DNA of 64,000 nt, from NCBI GenBank assembly GCA_019358855.1, contig JAHHII010000008.1, positions 165,897-229,896 on the forward strand. The letters run 5' to 3'. Numbering within the stretch: position 1 is the first letter of the stretch; every line of letters starts with the position of its first letter. This stretch comes from Timaviella obliquedivisa GSE-PSE-MK23-08B (lineage in GTDB: Bacteria; Cyanobacteriota; Cyanobacteriia; Elainellales; Elainellaceae). The notes below the pieces were generated by a model, which saw only the letters and a program-made list of their open reading frames with translations, made no database searches and was not told where the DNA came from. Positions 18,428-27,034 of this stretch are shown here, one piece after another. Made by a program: the position numbers and the translations under genes.

Positions 18428-20881
18428 ATGTTTCCTTTCAATCGTCACCGTACTTCTCCCTCTCGCAATCGTCGAGCTTGGCATAAACGCCCTTTAGTCT
18501 GGTTCTTTTGTTTAACTTGCCTGGGCACAGGATTAGGGCTATTGCCCACCTTGGTCAAAGCCCAAGCTAGGGGCAAAGATCAGAGTCCGCCAGTCGTGCG
18601 TCAGTTTGCCCTCCCCCATCCCCGCACCCCGTTAATTTATCAGCCCCAACTGGCGGCTTCCCTCACCTTGGCTCAAGCGGCATCTCCCAGCCCAACCCCT
18701 AGCCCATCTCCTAGCTCAGCCGCTCCTGCCATTTCCCCAACGAACTCAACTTCTGTTGCTGCTAAGACCAATGAACCCATCATTCAGCATGTTTGGGAGT
18801 TCAACCGCAACCCCTCTGTTGGTAACCGCCTTCGGCTAGAAGGTGTTTATCCTGAGGGACATGTCGAGTTTACGCGTCCTCAGAGTTGGGATGTGCGATC
18901 GGCGCAGGTGCAACTCCGGCTTCAACATTCGCCTTCCCTATTGCCCGATCGCTCTAACATCACGGTACGGATCAATGATACGAGTGTAGGCAGCGTTCCC
19001 TTAGGCAAGAGTCAAGGGCAGCCCAACGAGATTGTATTCAACATTCCTGCCAACCTCCTGCAAGACCGCAACGACCTGTCTATCTTGACAGAGCAGCAGA
19101 CCTCAGACACTTGCTCTAATCCGGCTGATCCGACCCTGTGGACTGAGATTTTGCCCGACTCTAAGGTGATTTTGAACTTTAGACCCAAGCCGATCGCCCT
19201 GGGGTTTAGCCGCTATCCCTATCCTTTTTTGGATAACCTCAGCCTCGAAACCAACAAAATTACTTACCTTCGTCCCCAGACCTACACGGCTGAATGGCTG
19301 ACCGCAGCCTCTCGGTTTGAGACTTCCCTGGGCAGATGGTTAGGTAAGGTACTCCTAAACACCCAGATTGTCGGAGGATTGGGCGACGTGAAAGGGGGCG
19401 ATCGCCTGGTTGTCATTGGCACGCCCGCTGAGCAACCTGCGCTTGCCCAACTGCCCTTACCCTTTGCCCTCCAAGGCGGCAAATTTGTCGATGCTAAAAA
19501 AGCCGCTATTCCTGACGACGTGGGCATTGTGATCATGGCGCTGACTAAAGACAGCCGCGTTCCCACCCTGGTTGCAACAGGCAACGCTCCGGCTGGAGTC
19601 GCCAAGGCAGTGCAGTTCTTGGTTCAAGCCAAAGATGCTCAACTAGGTACAGGGCAGGCGCTCACGGTCAACGCTCTGACCGAAGTCCCGACTCCCGCGC
19701 CGCGCAATTGGGCAGGCTATATGCCTGTCGAAAACAACTTCCAGTTGAGCGCTCTTTACGATACCAGCGGGGAACTCATTAAAGACACGACCGTGCGAGG
19801 AACCAGTGCCCCTCCGGTTCATATTGCCTTCAAGGCATTGCCCGACGATCGCTTCCTCGACGGGAGCGCCATGACCCTGCGCTACAGCTACAGCCCCCAA
19901 ATGGACAGCCGCACCTCGGCGGTCGAAGTCCGTATTGACCAGGTGACCGTTGCCTCTAAGCGGCTGAGCTCTAACGGGGGTGAACGGGAAACCTTTAGCT
20001 TCCGTTTGCCCGAAGAAAAGATTAAATCTGACTCGGTTATGGATGTCCATTTTGTGATGAAGCCGGAGGCAGGCAGCGAATGTGGCTTAGAAGCCGACCA
20101 ACAACTTTGGGGCACTGTCCATGCCAATACCAGCTTCGAGATGCGCCGCGATAACGTGGTGCGCATTCCTGACTTAACGCTGCTGCGAACCGGCTATCCC
20201 TTCACCGAACCTCAGGATCTCTCGACAGCCGCGATCGCGCTTCCCACTAACCCAACCGAAAGCGATGTGCAAACCCTGCTGGCTTTTAGTGAGCGTTTAG
20301 GGCGAGTCAGCCAAGCCGAATCAGTTAAAACCCAGGTATTTGTCGGTGAAGTTCCGAAGGAAGCGAAGGATCGGCTCAACGTGGTTGGCATTGGCACCCG
20401 CGATCGCCTGACTGTGCCCGAAGTGTTCCAAGAAAAAGAAGGGTTTAGCCTGGGCAACGCCTTTACTCGCCAGTGGGAACAAAGCCAAGTGCAAACCACC
20501 AGCGACAACGAAGGAGTGGTTAAGGCGATCGTTTCCCCTTGGAACAAAGATCGCCAACTCATTGCCTTTACAGGACAGACCGAGCAAGGGCTGGAAGAGT
20601 TGCAATCCCTTTTTCAGCAAGAGTCACTGTTTAGAAAGCTGGGCGGCGACACGTTGTTAATTAGCAGCAATACGCCCACGCCTGTCGCTTCAAACCCCGA
20701 TGATTACAACACTCAGTACCTCCAAGAAGCCAAGCAGCGCCGCGTTGCCAATACTAGCGTGGTCGGGCGAGTTGTGTTGTTCTTGCAAGACAACTGGTTC
20801 ATGGTGCCTGCTGGGATTGCTTTGGTGGCGCTTCCTCTGTATGGCTTCTCTCAGCTTTATCTCAATCGCATCGATCAGTAA
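18428..20881 (+). CDS. bcsB: Cellulose synthase regulatory subunit BcsB
   Basis: 817 residues from ATG 18428; the frame is open upstream inside the GH8 gene, but a signal-like segment (VWFFCLTCLGTGLGLLPTLV) is only properly placed with this start. A proline/serine-rich linker precedes the BcsB domains: repeated carbohydrate-binding and flavodoxin-like pairs, with the pattern VEFTRPQSWDVRSAQVQLRL and SVGSVPL-type turns. Two cysteine-containing segments occur (DTCSNPADP; SECGLEADQQLWGTV). A single C-terminal transmembrane helix (WFMVPAGIALVALPLYGF) is the anchor that docks on BcsA. In known systems BcsB guides nascent glucan through the periplasm. The gap to bcsA is 22 bp. Confidence 0.88.
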   Translation: MFPFNRHRTSPSRNRRAWHKRPLVWFFCLTCLGTGLGLLPTLVKAQARGKDQSPPVVRQFALPHPRTPLIYQPQLAASLTLAQAASPSPTPSPSPSSAAPAISPTNSTSVAAKTNEPIIQHVWEFNRNPSVGNRLRLEGVYPEGHVEFTRPQSWDVRSAQVQLRLQHSPSLLPDRSNITVRINDTSVGSVPLGKSQGQPNEIVFNIPANLLQDRNDLSILTEQQTSDTCSNPADPTLWTEILPDSKVILNFRPKPIALGFSRYPYPFLDNLSLETNKITYLRPQTYTAEWLTAASRFETSLGRWLGKVLLNTQIVGGLGDVKGGDRLVVIGTPAEQPALAQLPLPFALQGGKFVDAKKAAIPDDVGIVIMALTKDSRVPTLVATGNAPAGVAKAVQFLVQAKDAQLGTGQALTVNALTEVPTPAPRNWAGYMPVENNFQLSALYDTSGELIKDTTVRGTSAPPVHIAFKALPDDRFLDGSAMTLRYSYSPQMDSRTSAVEVRIDQVTVASKRLSSNGGERETFSFRLPEEKIKSDSVMDVHFVMKPEAGSECGLEADQQLWGTVHANTSFEMRRDNVVRIPDLTLLRTGYPFTEPQDLSTAAIALPTNPTESDVQTLLAFSERLGRVSQAESVKTQVFVGEVPKEAKDRLNVVGIGTRDRLTVPEVFQEKEGFSLGNAFTRQWEQSQVQTTSDNEGVVKAIVSPWNKDRQLIAFTGQTEQGLEELQSLFQQESLFRKLGGDTLLISSNTPTPVASNPDDYNTQYLQEAKQRRVANTSVVGRVVLFLQDNWFMVPAGIALVALPLYGFSQLYLNRIDQ

Positions 20882-20903
20882 GGAATCAGTAAGGAAAATT
20901 AAT

Positions 20904-23141
20904 ATGGCAAGTATTACTCCCCCCGTGCAGCCGCGTAGACAACAATCTTGGCTGACTCGCGGGTTTATGAATCTACCGAACTGGTTTGAGCAGTTGTTTC
21001 CCAGAGCCGGAAAGTGGCAAGTGTTCTGGATTGTTATGCTGTTGCTGCTGCTCTCGGTGCCGTTGATAATTACGCCGCTTGATCTTTGGAAACAGATTTT
21101 TGTGGCAGGCATGTTAATTGTGCTAGGTTGGTTTGCCGTCAAAATTGAGGCGCGGCAAGGGCAAAAGCGTTATAGCGAATATCTGCACGTTTTTCTGGCA
21201 TGGCTGAGTATTGTCACAACGCTGCGATATTTGTATTACCGTACCCACTACACGTTGGCGTTGGATAGTTGGGTGAATGGTTTTTTTAGCATTCTGCTGT
21301 ATGCCGCAGAGCTATACGCGATCGCCACTCTTCTGCTCTCTTATTTCCAAACTTTGAGACTGCGCGATCGCCATGCCTTAGACTTATCTACTGTTCCTGG
21401 CGACCAGCTTTTTAGCGTTGATGTTTACATCCCGACTTATAACGAAGATGTAGCGATCGTGCGGAAAACGGTGCTGGCTTCTTTGGCGATCGATTACCCC
21501 GAAGATAAAAAGGAAGTTTATATTCTTGATGATGGACGCGATCCAAAATACCGCGATCGGCGGGAACAACTCCGTCAGATGTGCGCTGAATTAGGCTGTA
21601 CTTTGCTTACCCGTGACAACAATGAACACGCCAAGGCTGGCAACATTAACGCCGCCCTCACCCGCACCAGCGGAGATTTAATCCTCATCCTAGATTGTGA
21701 CCACATTCCCACCCATCAATTTCTGCAAGAAACCGTCGGCTTCTTCTACAAGCCTAAAGTCGCCATGGTGCAAACGCCCCACTGGTTCTACAACCCTGAT
21801 CCTTTTGAACGGAATTTGTTAACGCGTGGACGGGTGCCTGTGACCAACGAGTTGTTCTATAAAGTGATTCAAAAAGGGAACGACTTCTGGAACGCTGCGT
21901 TCTTCTGTGGATCGGCGGCTGTGATTCGTCGGGACTATGTCTTGGATGTCGGTGGTATCGCAACGGGAACGGTGACTGAAGATTGTCATACCTCGCTGCG
22001 TTTGCACGGTAAAGGCTATGAATCGGTATACTACGACAAAATTATGGTGGCAGGTTTAGCACCCGAAACCTATCCCTCCTACGTGAAGCAGCAAGCCCGT
22101 TGGGCACGGGGGATGGCGCAGATTCTGCGGATGGAGAATCCTTTATTTAACCAAAAGTTGAAGCTGTCTACCCCGCAAAGGCTCTGTTATTTTTCAGCCT
22201 CTTCTCACTTTTTCTTTGGGTTTCCCCGGATTATGTACGCTGTTGCTCCGGTCTTATTCCTGTTGTTTAATATCAACATTGTTCGAGGGTTGGGGATTGA
22301 AACTTTGGCGTATGCGGTGCCCCACATTATTTTGGGAATGAACGCTAACTACATCACCAATAAGAACGCCCGCTTCTCTTTTTGGAACGAGATTTTTGAG
22401 TATGCAATGGCGTTTCAAAACGGGATTGTTACGGTGTTGGCGTTGATTAATCCTAAGCTGGGCAAGTTCGATGTGACCGATAAGGATTTGCGCTCTATCA
22501 CGCGCCGCAGCTTTGACTGGGGCCCGACTCGCATTTCTCTGATTTTGACGATTCTGTTGATTATTTCTTTAATCGCTGTTCCCTTCTGGCTGCTGCTTCG
22601 CCCCGAAGTGACTGAGGCAGTTGTGATTAACGGTCTTTGGGCAATCTTTAACCTAATTTTTCTCAGCGGCGCACTGTTGGTTGCATTTGAGCAGCCCCAA
22701 CTTCGCCAAGCCCACCGTTTAGGTCGGCAGCTTGATGTGGTTGTGAGTGATGCTACGACCACTTGGCACGGCAAGACGGTGAACATTAGCGAGAATGGTG
22801 CTCACATTGTGTTGGAGAGCAGCAACCATAGCCTGCCAGAAATGGTGCAAGTCGAGGTAATGGGTGACTCTGACACGCGCGCTATTGTAAATGGAAGAAT
22901 CACGCGGCTTGACCCAACTCGCGCCGATCAAGTTTCTCTGTCGTTAATGTTTGAGAATGTAACCCAGGCACAGTCTGATGCGCTGGTGTTGGTGATTTAC
23001 TCGGATGTGGAGCAGTGGTACTCGCAGCAACGGGTAGAAGTCGATAAGCCTTTGGAATCGTTGCGATTTCTGGCGGCTGGTGTGCTTCGGGCGTTCCGCG
23101 ATCCTCGTCCGGGGCGATCGGTACAGCGGGCGCGTACTTAG
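20904..23141 (+). CDS. bcsA: Cellulose synthase catalytic subunit BcsA with PilZ domain
   Basis: 745 residues from ATG 20904, preceded by AAGGA 8 nt upstream; a longer frame runs into bcsB and is rejected. Four N-terminal membrane helices, a GT2 domain (VYIPTYNED about 172; ILDDG; LDCDHIP about 264; TED about 357; QARWARG about 395, the Q-x-x-R-W glucan-binding motif), then further membrane helices. The C-terminal PilZ domain has RQAHR (about 599) and NISENG (about 626), matching the RxxxR and (D/N)xSxxG cyclic-di-GMP-binding motifs. It therefore polymerises UDP-glucose to beta-1,4-glucan, activated by c-di-GMP. It is the last gene of the operon; no c-di-GMP cyclase is adjacent. The exact polymer is by family. 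Confidence 0.92.
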   Translation: MASITPPVQPRRQQSWLTRGFMNLPNWFEQLFPRAGKWQVFWIVMLLLLLSVPLIITPLDLWKQIFVAGMLIVLGWFAVKIEARQGQKRYSEYLHVFLAWLSIVTTLRYLYYRTHYTLALDSWVNGFFSILLYAAELYAIATLLLSYFQTLRLRDRHALDLSTVPGDQLFSVDVYIPTYNEDVAIVRKTVLASLAIDYPEDKKEVYILDDGRDPKYRDRREQLRQMCAELGCTLLTRDNNEHAKAGNINAALTRTSGDLILILDCDHIPTHQFLQETVGFFYKPKVAMVQTPHWFYNPDPFERNLLTRGRVPVTNELFYKVIQKGNDFWNAAFFCGSAAVIRRDYVLDVGGIATGTVTEDCHTSLRLHGKGYESVYYDKIMVAGLAPETYPSYVKQQARWARGMAQILRMENPLFNQKLKLSTPQRLCYFSASSHFFFGFPRIMYAVAPVLFLLFNINIVRGLGIETLAYAVPHIILGMNANYITNKNARFSFWNEIFEYAMAFQNGIVTVLALINPKLGKFDVTDKDLRSITRRSFDWGPTRISLILTILLIISLIAVPFWLLLRPEVTEAVVINGLWAIFNLIFLSGALLVAFEQPQLRQAHRLGRQLDVVVSDATTTWHGKTVNISENGAHIVLESSNHSLPEMVQVEVMGDSDTRAIVNGRITRLDPTRADQVSLSLMFENVTQAQSDALVLVIYSDVEQWYSQQRVEVDKPLESLRFLAAGVLRAFRDPRPGRSVQRART

Positions 23142-23177
23142 GTTAGTTGTATTACATTTAGCTCAGAAAAATCATTG

Positions 23178-23211
23178 CCCTCCTGTACGCTATTGTGCAG
23201 GAGGGTTTTTT
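23178..23211 (+). terminator. Intrinsic terminator of the bcs operon containing the chrA RBS
   Basis: CCCTCCTG pairs with CAGGAGGG, extended by TAC/GTG with one wobble, to give an 11-bp stem with a 6-nt loop, followed by TTTTTT. The descending arm includes AGGAGG (23199-23204), which lies 8 nt before the chrA ATG. Confidence 0.85.
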
Positions 23212-23212
23212 C

Positions 23213-24394
23213 ATGGTGCAGCAACAGAATTATCAATCCCTTGAGCCGTTGCAACAGCGGCAACGGTTGTGGGAACTGGCGATCGCCTTCTTCAAGTTAG
23301 GTATATTTGCCTTTGGTGGCCCGGCTGCCCACATCGCCATGATGGATGATGAAATGGTCAAGCGCCGTCAATGGCTGAGCCGCGAAAAGTTCCTGGACTT
23401 AATCGGCATCACCAATCTCATTCCGGGCCCTAACTCGACTGAAGTAGCAATTCATATTGGCTACGAACGCGGGGCATGGTGGGGGCTGCTGATTTCGGGT
23501 TGTTGCTTTATCTTGCCTGCGACGCTGATTGTTTGGGGATTGGCGATCGTTTATGTGCAATCGCAATCTTTGCCGCAAGTGGGCTGGTTGTTATATGGCG
23601 TTAAACCTGTGATTATTGCGATCGTTTTGCAAGCGCTATGGAAGTTGGGCAAGACTGCGATTAAAGATCGACCAACCGCGATCGCTACGTTTCTAGTCGT
23701 CCTATTTTCCTGGTGGCGTTACTCAGAAATATTGCTTTTGCTCTTGGCGGGTTTAGGAGTGATGCTGATTAAGAACAGGCGATCGAGTTGGTTTTCTGCG
23801 GGATTGCCCATTCCTCTGCTCTTACAGATTGCTTCTCCCTCAACCCTTGGCGCAATGAGCAGCGTTAATATTTTCCTGACTTTTCTAAAAATTGGTTCGG
23901 TGCTTTACGGCAGTGGCTATGTGCTGCTGGCTTTTTTACAGCGCGAATTTGTCGAGCGATCGCCCCTCCTCACGTCTCAACAAATTTTAGATGCTGTCGC
24001 CATTGGGCAAATTACACCAGGGCCCATCTTCACCACCGCAACGTTTGTGGGATATTTGCTGGGGGGAAACGGAGGAGCGATCGCGGCAACGGTGGGAATT
24101 TTTCTGCCAGCATTTGTTTTTGTAGCGCTCATTAATCCTTGGATTGATCAATTACGTCAATCTAGTTGGGTGAGTGGCTTTTTAGATGGCGTGAATGCTG
24201 CATCGCTGGGGCTGATGGCAGTGGTGACGGTGCAACTGGGGCAGAGTGGCATCGTAGATATTTGGACAGGAGCGATCGCGCTCATCAGCGGGGTTTTGCT
24301 GCTAAAGTTTAAGGTCAATTCGGCGGCGTTGGTCATGGGTGGAGCAATCATTGGCTTGCTCCTTCATCTAATAGTGCCTAGTGCTGTGAGTTAG
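23213..24394 (+). CDS. chrA: Chromate transporter, ChrA family (two-domain)
   Basis: 393 residues from ATG 23213, which has a perfect AGGAGG RBS. It is a long CHR protein with two homologous halves. The first has FGGPAAHIAMMDDEMVKRR, then TNLIPGPNSTEVAIHIGYER; the second has FLKIGSVLYGSGYVLLAFLQ, then GQITPGPIFTTATFVGYLLG. Both carry the conserved PGP. There are about ten membrane helices. ChrA exports chromate, driven by the proton gradient; in many cyanobacteria the true substrate is untested. The RBS is embedded in the upstream terminator hairpin, so read-through transcripts from the bcs operon should translate it poorly unless the hairpin is opened. The next gene (rbsK) starts 8 bp downstream. 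Confidence 0.88.
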   Translation: MVQQQNYQSLEPLQQRQRLWELAIAFFKLGIFAFGGPAAHIAMMDDEMVKRRQWLSREKFLDLIGITNLIPGPNSTEVAIHIGYERGAWWGLLISGCCFILPATLIVWGLAIVYVQSQSLPQVGWLLYGVKPVIIAIVLQALWKLGKTAIKDRPTAIATFLVVLFSWWRYSEILLLLLAGLGVMLIKNRRSSWFSAGLPIPLLLQIASPSTLGAMSSVNIFLTFLKIGSVLYGSGYVLLAFLQREFVERSPLLTSQQILDAVAIGQITPGPIFTTATFVGYLLGGNGGAIAATVGIFLPAFVFVALINPWIDQLRQSSWVSGFLDGVNAASLGLMAVVTVQLGQSGIVDIWTGAIALISGVLLLKFKVNSAALVMGGAIIGLLLHLIVPSAVS

Positions 24395-24402
24395 TTTTGC
24401 TT

Positions 24403-25308
24403 ATGTCTGTTCTCGTGTTCGGTAGTCTCAATATGGATCTGGTGACGCGCACTCATCGCCTCCCTCAAGCCGGGGAAACGATCGCTGGGTACAGCTTTGA
24501 AACCGTTCCGGGTGGCAAGGGTGCAAATCAGGCGGTGGCAGTGGCGCGGCTGGAAGTGCCTGTGCACATGGGAGGACGAGTCGGCGGAGATGAGTTTGGC
24601 AAAATGCTGATTGAGAGTTTGCAGTTGGCTGGAGTGAACTGTGAGGGCATCAAGGTTGATGAGACAACTCGATCGGGTGTGGCGGCGATCGCTATTGATG
24701 ATTCTGGCGAAAATCACATTATTATCGTTGCGGGTGCTAATGGACAAGTCGATGCATCCGATGTCGATCGCTTGCCATTGTTGGAAATTCAGGTTCTGTT
24801 GCTCCAGCTTGAAATTCCTTTGGCGATCGTCCTGGCTGCGGCACAAGTTGCTAAACAGGCAGGCATCACTGTTATCCTTGATCCGGCTCCGGCTGCAAAC
24901 CAGTTACCCGCAGAACTCTACGCAGCCATTGATATTTTGACCCCTAATCAGGTCGAAGCCGAGCAACTGACGGGCATTGCGGTACAAGATCAAGCCTCCG
25001 CAATTCTGGCAGCGAGACGATTACGACAGCAAGGAATAGGAACGGTGATTATTAAAATGGGGGCACAAGGGGCGCTTTGTGCAACGGCAGCAGAAGAGTT
25101 TTGGGTGTCGCCTTTTGCTGTGAGAGCGATCGATACGGTCGCAGCGGGGGATGCCTTTAACGGGGGCTTAGCTGCTGCCTTAGCGGAGGGGCGATCGTTA
25201 CCAGAGGCTTGTCGGTGGGCAGCCGCAGCCGGAGCGTTAGCTACCACGGTGAAAGGGGCGCAGTCTGCCATGCCAACAAGAGCCGAATTGATACGACTGA
25301 TGAGTTGA
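24403..25308 (+). CDS. rbsK: Ribokinase (PfkB family)
   Basis: 301 residues from ATG 24403. PfkB signatures: GSLNMDLVTRTHRLPQAGET at the N-terminus, PGGKGANQAVAVARL (substrate site), DPAPAANQLP and DILTPNQVEAEQLTG, and the C-terminal DTVAAGDAFNGGLAAALAEG, where D of AAGD is the catalytic base and the glycine-rich turn forms the anion hole. It phosphorylates D-ribose to ribose-5-phosphate using ATP. No ribose transporter or rbsD is adjacent; the 8-bp gap from chrA suggests cotranscription, though the two roles are unrelated. Confidence 0.88.
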   Translation: MSVLVFGSLNMDLVTRTHRLPQAGETIAGYSFETVPGGKGANQAVAVARLEVPVHMGGRVGGDEFGKMLIESLQLAGVNCEGIKVDETTRSGVAAIAIDDSGENHIIIVAGANGQVDASDVDRLPLLEIQVLLLQLEIPLAIVLAAAQVAKQAGITVILDPAPAANQLPAELYAAIDILTPNQVEAEQLTGIAVQDQASAILAARRLRQQGIGTVIIKMGAQGALCATAAEEFWVSPFAVRAIDTVAAGDAFNGGLAAALAEGRSLPEACRWAAAAGALATTVKGAQSAMPTRAELIRLMS

Positions 25309-25329
25309 CTAGAATTGCATTCACTCAGC

Positions 25330-25557
25330 AATGCCCACGATCGCATTGTGTCGGTTCACAATCGTATTGCAAAAAAGACAACGGCATTGTGTTAGCCCGC
25401 GATCGCATTGTGTCGGTTCACAATCGTATTGCATGGAAGGACAATGCCATTGTGTCGGCTCACAATGGCATTGTAGAACTGACGATCGCATTGTGTTGAA
25501 TTGCAATGGCATTGTAGAGAGCACAATTAAATGTTGAGCGATGGCAATCGCATTGTC
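25330..25557. repeat. Imperfect ~21-bp tandem repeat array
   Basis: About eleven degenerate units with consensus CAATCGCATTGTGTCGGTTCA. Two copies of a longer segment (starting GATCGCATTGTGTCGGTTCA) recur 62 bp apart. Because the period is a multiple of three, several frames stay open on both strands (heptad pattern such as DRIVSVHNRIA), but none has an RBS or other coding support. Units contain self-complementary CAATGCCATTG-like cores, so the region can form multiple hairpins. It lies immediately after rbsK and abuts the terminator of the inverted small-protein cassette. Confidence 0.85.
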
Positions 25558-25586
25558 GGGGCTACAGCATAGATACACGTAGCCCC
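25558..25586 (-). terminator. Hairpin ending small-protein cassette copy 1
   Basis: GGGGCTAC/GTAGCCCC, 8-bp stem, 13-nt loop. The equivalent position in copy 2 (42312-42340) has A-T in place of the outer G-C, a compensatory change. No long U-tract follows, so termination efficiency is uncertain. Confidence 0.6.
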
Positions 25587-25599
25587 TGATGCTTTTAGT

Positions 25600-25800
25600 T
25601 TATCTCACCAAGACACTTATGTATTTGCCATTGGCAAACGGGGCGGGAATAATCGGCGTGAAACTGACGCGATCGCTGGCAATCTTTTTAACGTAGAACT
25701 CGTTGATTAAGTGCGTTACCTGCTCCCGTGTGCCGACTATCCATACCTGCGCTTTGTCGCCGTGCGGAACGGGCAGCAGTTCATTAAACTCTGTAGTCAT
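25600..25800 (-). CDS. Unrecognised 66-residue protein, cassette copy 1
   Basis: Starts MTTEFNELLPVPHGDKAQVW and ends FTPIIPAPFANGKYISVLVR. Not a family I can name; no membrane helix, signal or metal motif is seen. A paralogue at 42076-42300 has the same sequence with few substitutions, apart from an 8-residue insertion. The ATG at 25800 (GTG immediately upstream is in frame) follows GAGGG with an 8-nt gap. That RBS lies at the edge of a 12-bp helix in the leader. The strong conservation of protein and leader between copies argues it is a real gene. Compact, mixed alpha/beta composition suggests a small globular binding protein; function unknown. Confidence 0.75.
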   Translation of the reverse strand: MTTEFNELLPVPHGDKAQVWIVGTREQVTHLINEFYVKKIASDRVSFTPIIPAPFANGKYISVLVR

Positions 25801-26017
25801 CACTATTTCCCTCGCTAATGTTGGGTTGAGATGAAAAGCTTAAGGCGTGGTATCCTAACCACTTGTTTAACATTAGCGAGATGAAACGATAAGATCGTCA
25901 CAGCCTAGCCTTCTGCTACCTCAGAAAGTCAGGTTAGCTGGTTAGTTGTGTTAGTAGCACTTCTAGCCAGCGTCCTCACCTTAAGCCTGTTTACTGGTAT
26001 CAAAACCAGTGTTGATT
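25801..26017 (-). ncRNA. Structured 5' leader of small-protein cassette, copy 1
   Basis: About 217 nt between promoter and start codon, closely matching the leader of copy 2. Hairpins in order: ACTGGT/ACCAGT; GCTGG/CCAGC extended by TAG/CTA; CTTTCTG/CAGAAGG; GACGAT/ATCGTT; a long helix CTCGCTAATGTT (complement of 25869-25880) with AACATTAGCGAG (complement of 25811-25822) enclosing GTGGT/ACCAC. GCTTAAGG and CCTTAAGC can also pair over long range. The 3' arm of the long helix runs into the RBS GAGGG. Candidate cis-regulatory RNA; no known riboswitch class was recognised. Confidence 0.6.
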
Positions 26018-26047
26018 AGCATAAGGGCAAAAGCGGGTTTGACACAA
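26018..26047 (-). promoter_or_regulatory. Candidate sigma-70-type promoter, cassette copy 1
   Basis: TTGTGT (complement of 26042-26047), 18-bp spacer, TATGCT (complement of 26018-26023). Both hexamers and the spacer length are conserved in copy 2 while the spacer sequence varies. Confidence 0.55.
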
Positions 26048-26210
26048 GTATTTTGGGGCAATTGATTTTGTAGAGGCGATCGCCTCATCAGTGGAGCGAT
26101 CGCACGTTGAAGAGAAAGATCGTGGCGATCGACCGGAACATTATGTTGCTCAGCCCTTGAGAGGAATGCTTACAATTGGTAGTAGAGTAGATTCGCATAC
26201 GTCAAGACAA

Positions 26211-26432
26211 ATGACATTACAAGATCTACAAAAACAAGCACTAGAATTACCAACTAGCGATCGCTGGCAGTTGGTGCAAACTCTTTTAGAGTCTTTAAAG
26301 CCAAAAACTCACCCAGGATTAAAAAAGGGAAACCTGTCTCGGCTGAGAGGGATTGCTAAAAGTCCCGTAGCAGTAGCTGACTCTGACTTGAAAGAGGATT
26401 ATGTTACATACCTCGTTGAGAAGTATCAGTAA
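26211..26432 (+). CDS. Antitoxin-like small protein paired with a PIN toxin
   Basis: 73 residues from ATG 26211: MTLQDLQKQALELPTSDRWQ is an amphipathic helical start typical of cyanobacterial PIN-associated antitoxins. The C-terminal part (VADSDLKEDYVTYLVEKYQ) would wrap the toxin. The stop overlaps the ATG of the downstream PIN gene (TAATG), the usual coupling in type II modules. The frame continues upstream to 26091 but without RBS or family support. Family not precisely named; antitoxin call rests on size, position and pattern. Confidence 0.65.
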   Translation: MTLQDLQKQALELPTSDRWQLVQTLLESLKPKTHPGLKKGNLSRLRGIAKSPVAVADSDLKEDYVTYLVEKYQ

Positions 26433-26837
26433 TGCGAGTTTTGGTTGATACCAACGTAGTTCTTGACTTCCTCCAAGAACGAGAGCCATTTGTAGAAAAT
26501 GCAGCAAGACTATTTGAGCGTATTGACGCGGGTGAGATCGAGGGATTTATCGCAGCAACGACGATTACGAACATCTATTACATTGTTCGTAGAGCAGCAG
26601 GGACAAAAGTAGCTCAAGATGCCATCGCTCAAGTCCTGGCAGATCTAAACATTTGTGCAGTGGATCGAGAAGTAGTAGAACTAAGCCATTGCACTGAATT
26701 TTCGTGATTTTGAAGATGCAGTGCAATATGTCTGTAGAGTCGTGAATCATGTAAATGCGATCGTGACTCGTGATGCATCTGGATTTATCGGTGCAGAGAT
26801 TCCAGTCACGTTGCCTGAAGAACTTGACACCATCTGA
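26432..26837 (+). pseudogene. VapC-type PIN toxin, frameshifted
   Basis: MRVLVDTNVVLDFLQEREPF gives the PIN-domain first acidic motif (D-T-N), and further acidic residues follow. The frame ends early at 26705-26707 after EVVELSHCTEFS. Dropping one A at about 26683-26684 restores ELAIALNFRDFEDAVQYV and then NAIVTRDASGF (second acidic cluster T-R-D) through PVTLPEELDTI to TGA 26837, giving a full 134-residue PIN protein. So a single-base insertion has removed the C-terminal third, including catalytic acidic residues. Toxin activity is expected to be lost unless frameshifting occurs. PIN toxins of this kind are endoribonucleases. Confidence 0.85.
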
Positions 26838-27034
26838 GAATCTAATTTCTATGAGTTCTCAAGCTGTCTATTGAGGATAGTGCGATCGCTGAGGGATTAA
26901 AACCCCGATATCTAAATGCGGGATTGGGGAATTAAGGAGATGAGTGCAATCGCCGATCTTGTAGGTTGCGTTATCGACTCTTGCATAAAACGTTAAGTGC
27001 TAGGCTTGTTAAATGATGCTTGGGAGAGCTATGT

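Noticed and set aside
20700..20903. Longer BcsA start inside bcsB
   Set aside because: The extension is a shadow of bcsB; ATG 20904 has AAGGA and starts a normal BcsA N-terminus.
25209..25499. Heptad-repeat protein ORFs over the 21-bp array (both strands)
   Set aside because: Frames stay open only because the period is a multiple of three; no RBS, and several frames do so equally.
25330..25557. CRISPR array
   Set aside because: Units are contiguous and degenerate, with no constant repeat separated by unique spacers, and no cas genes are nearby.
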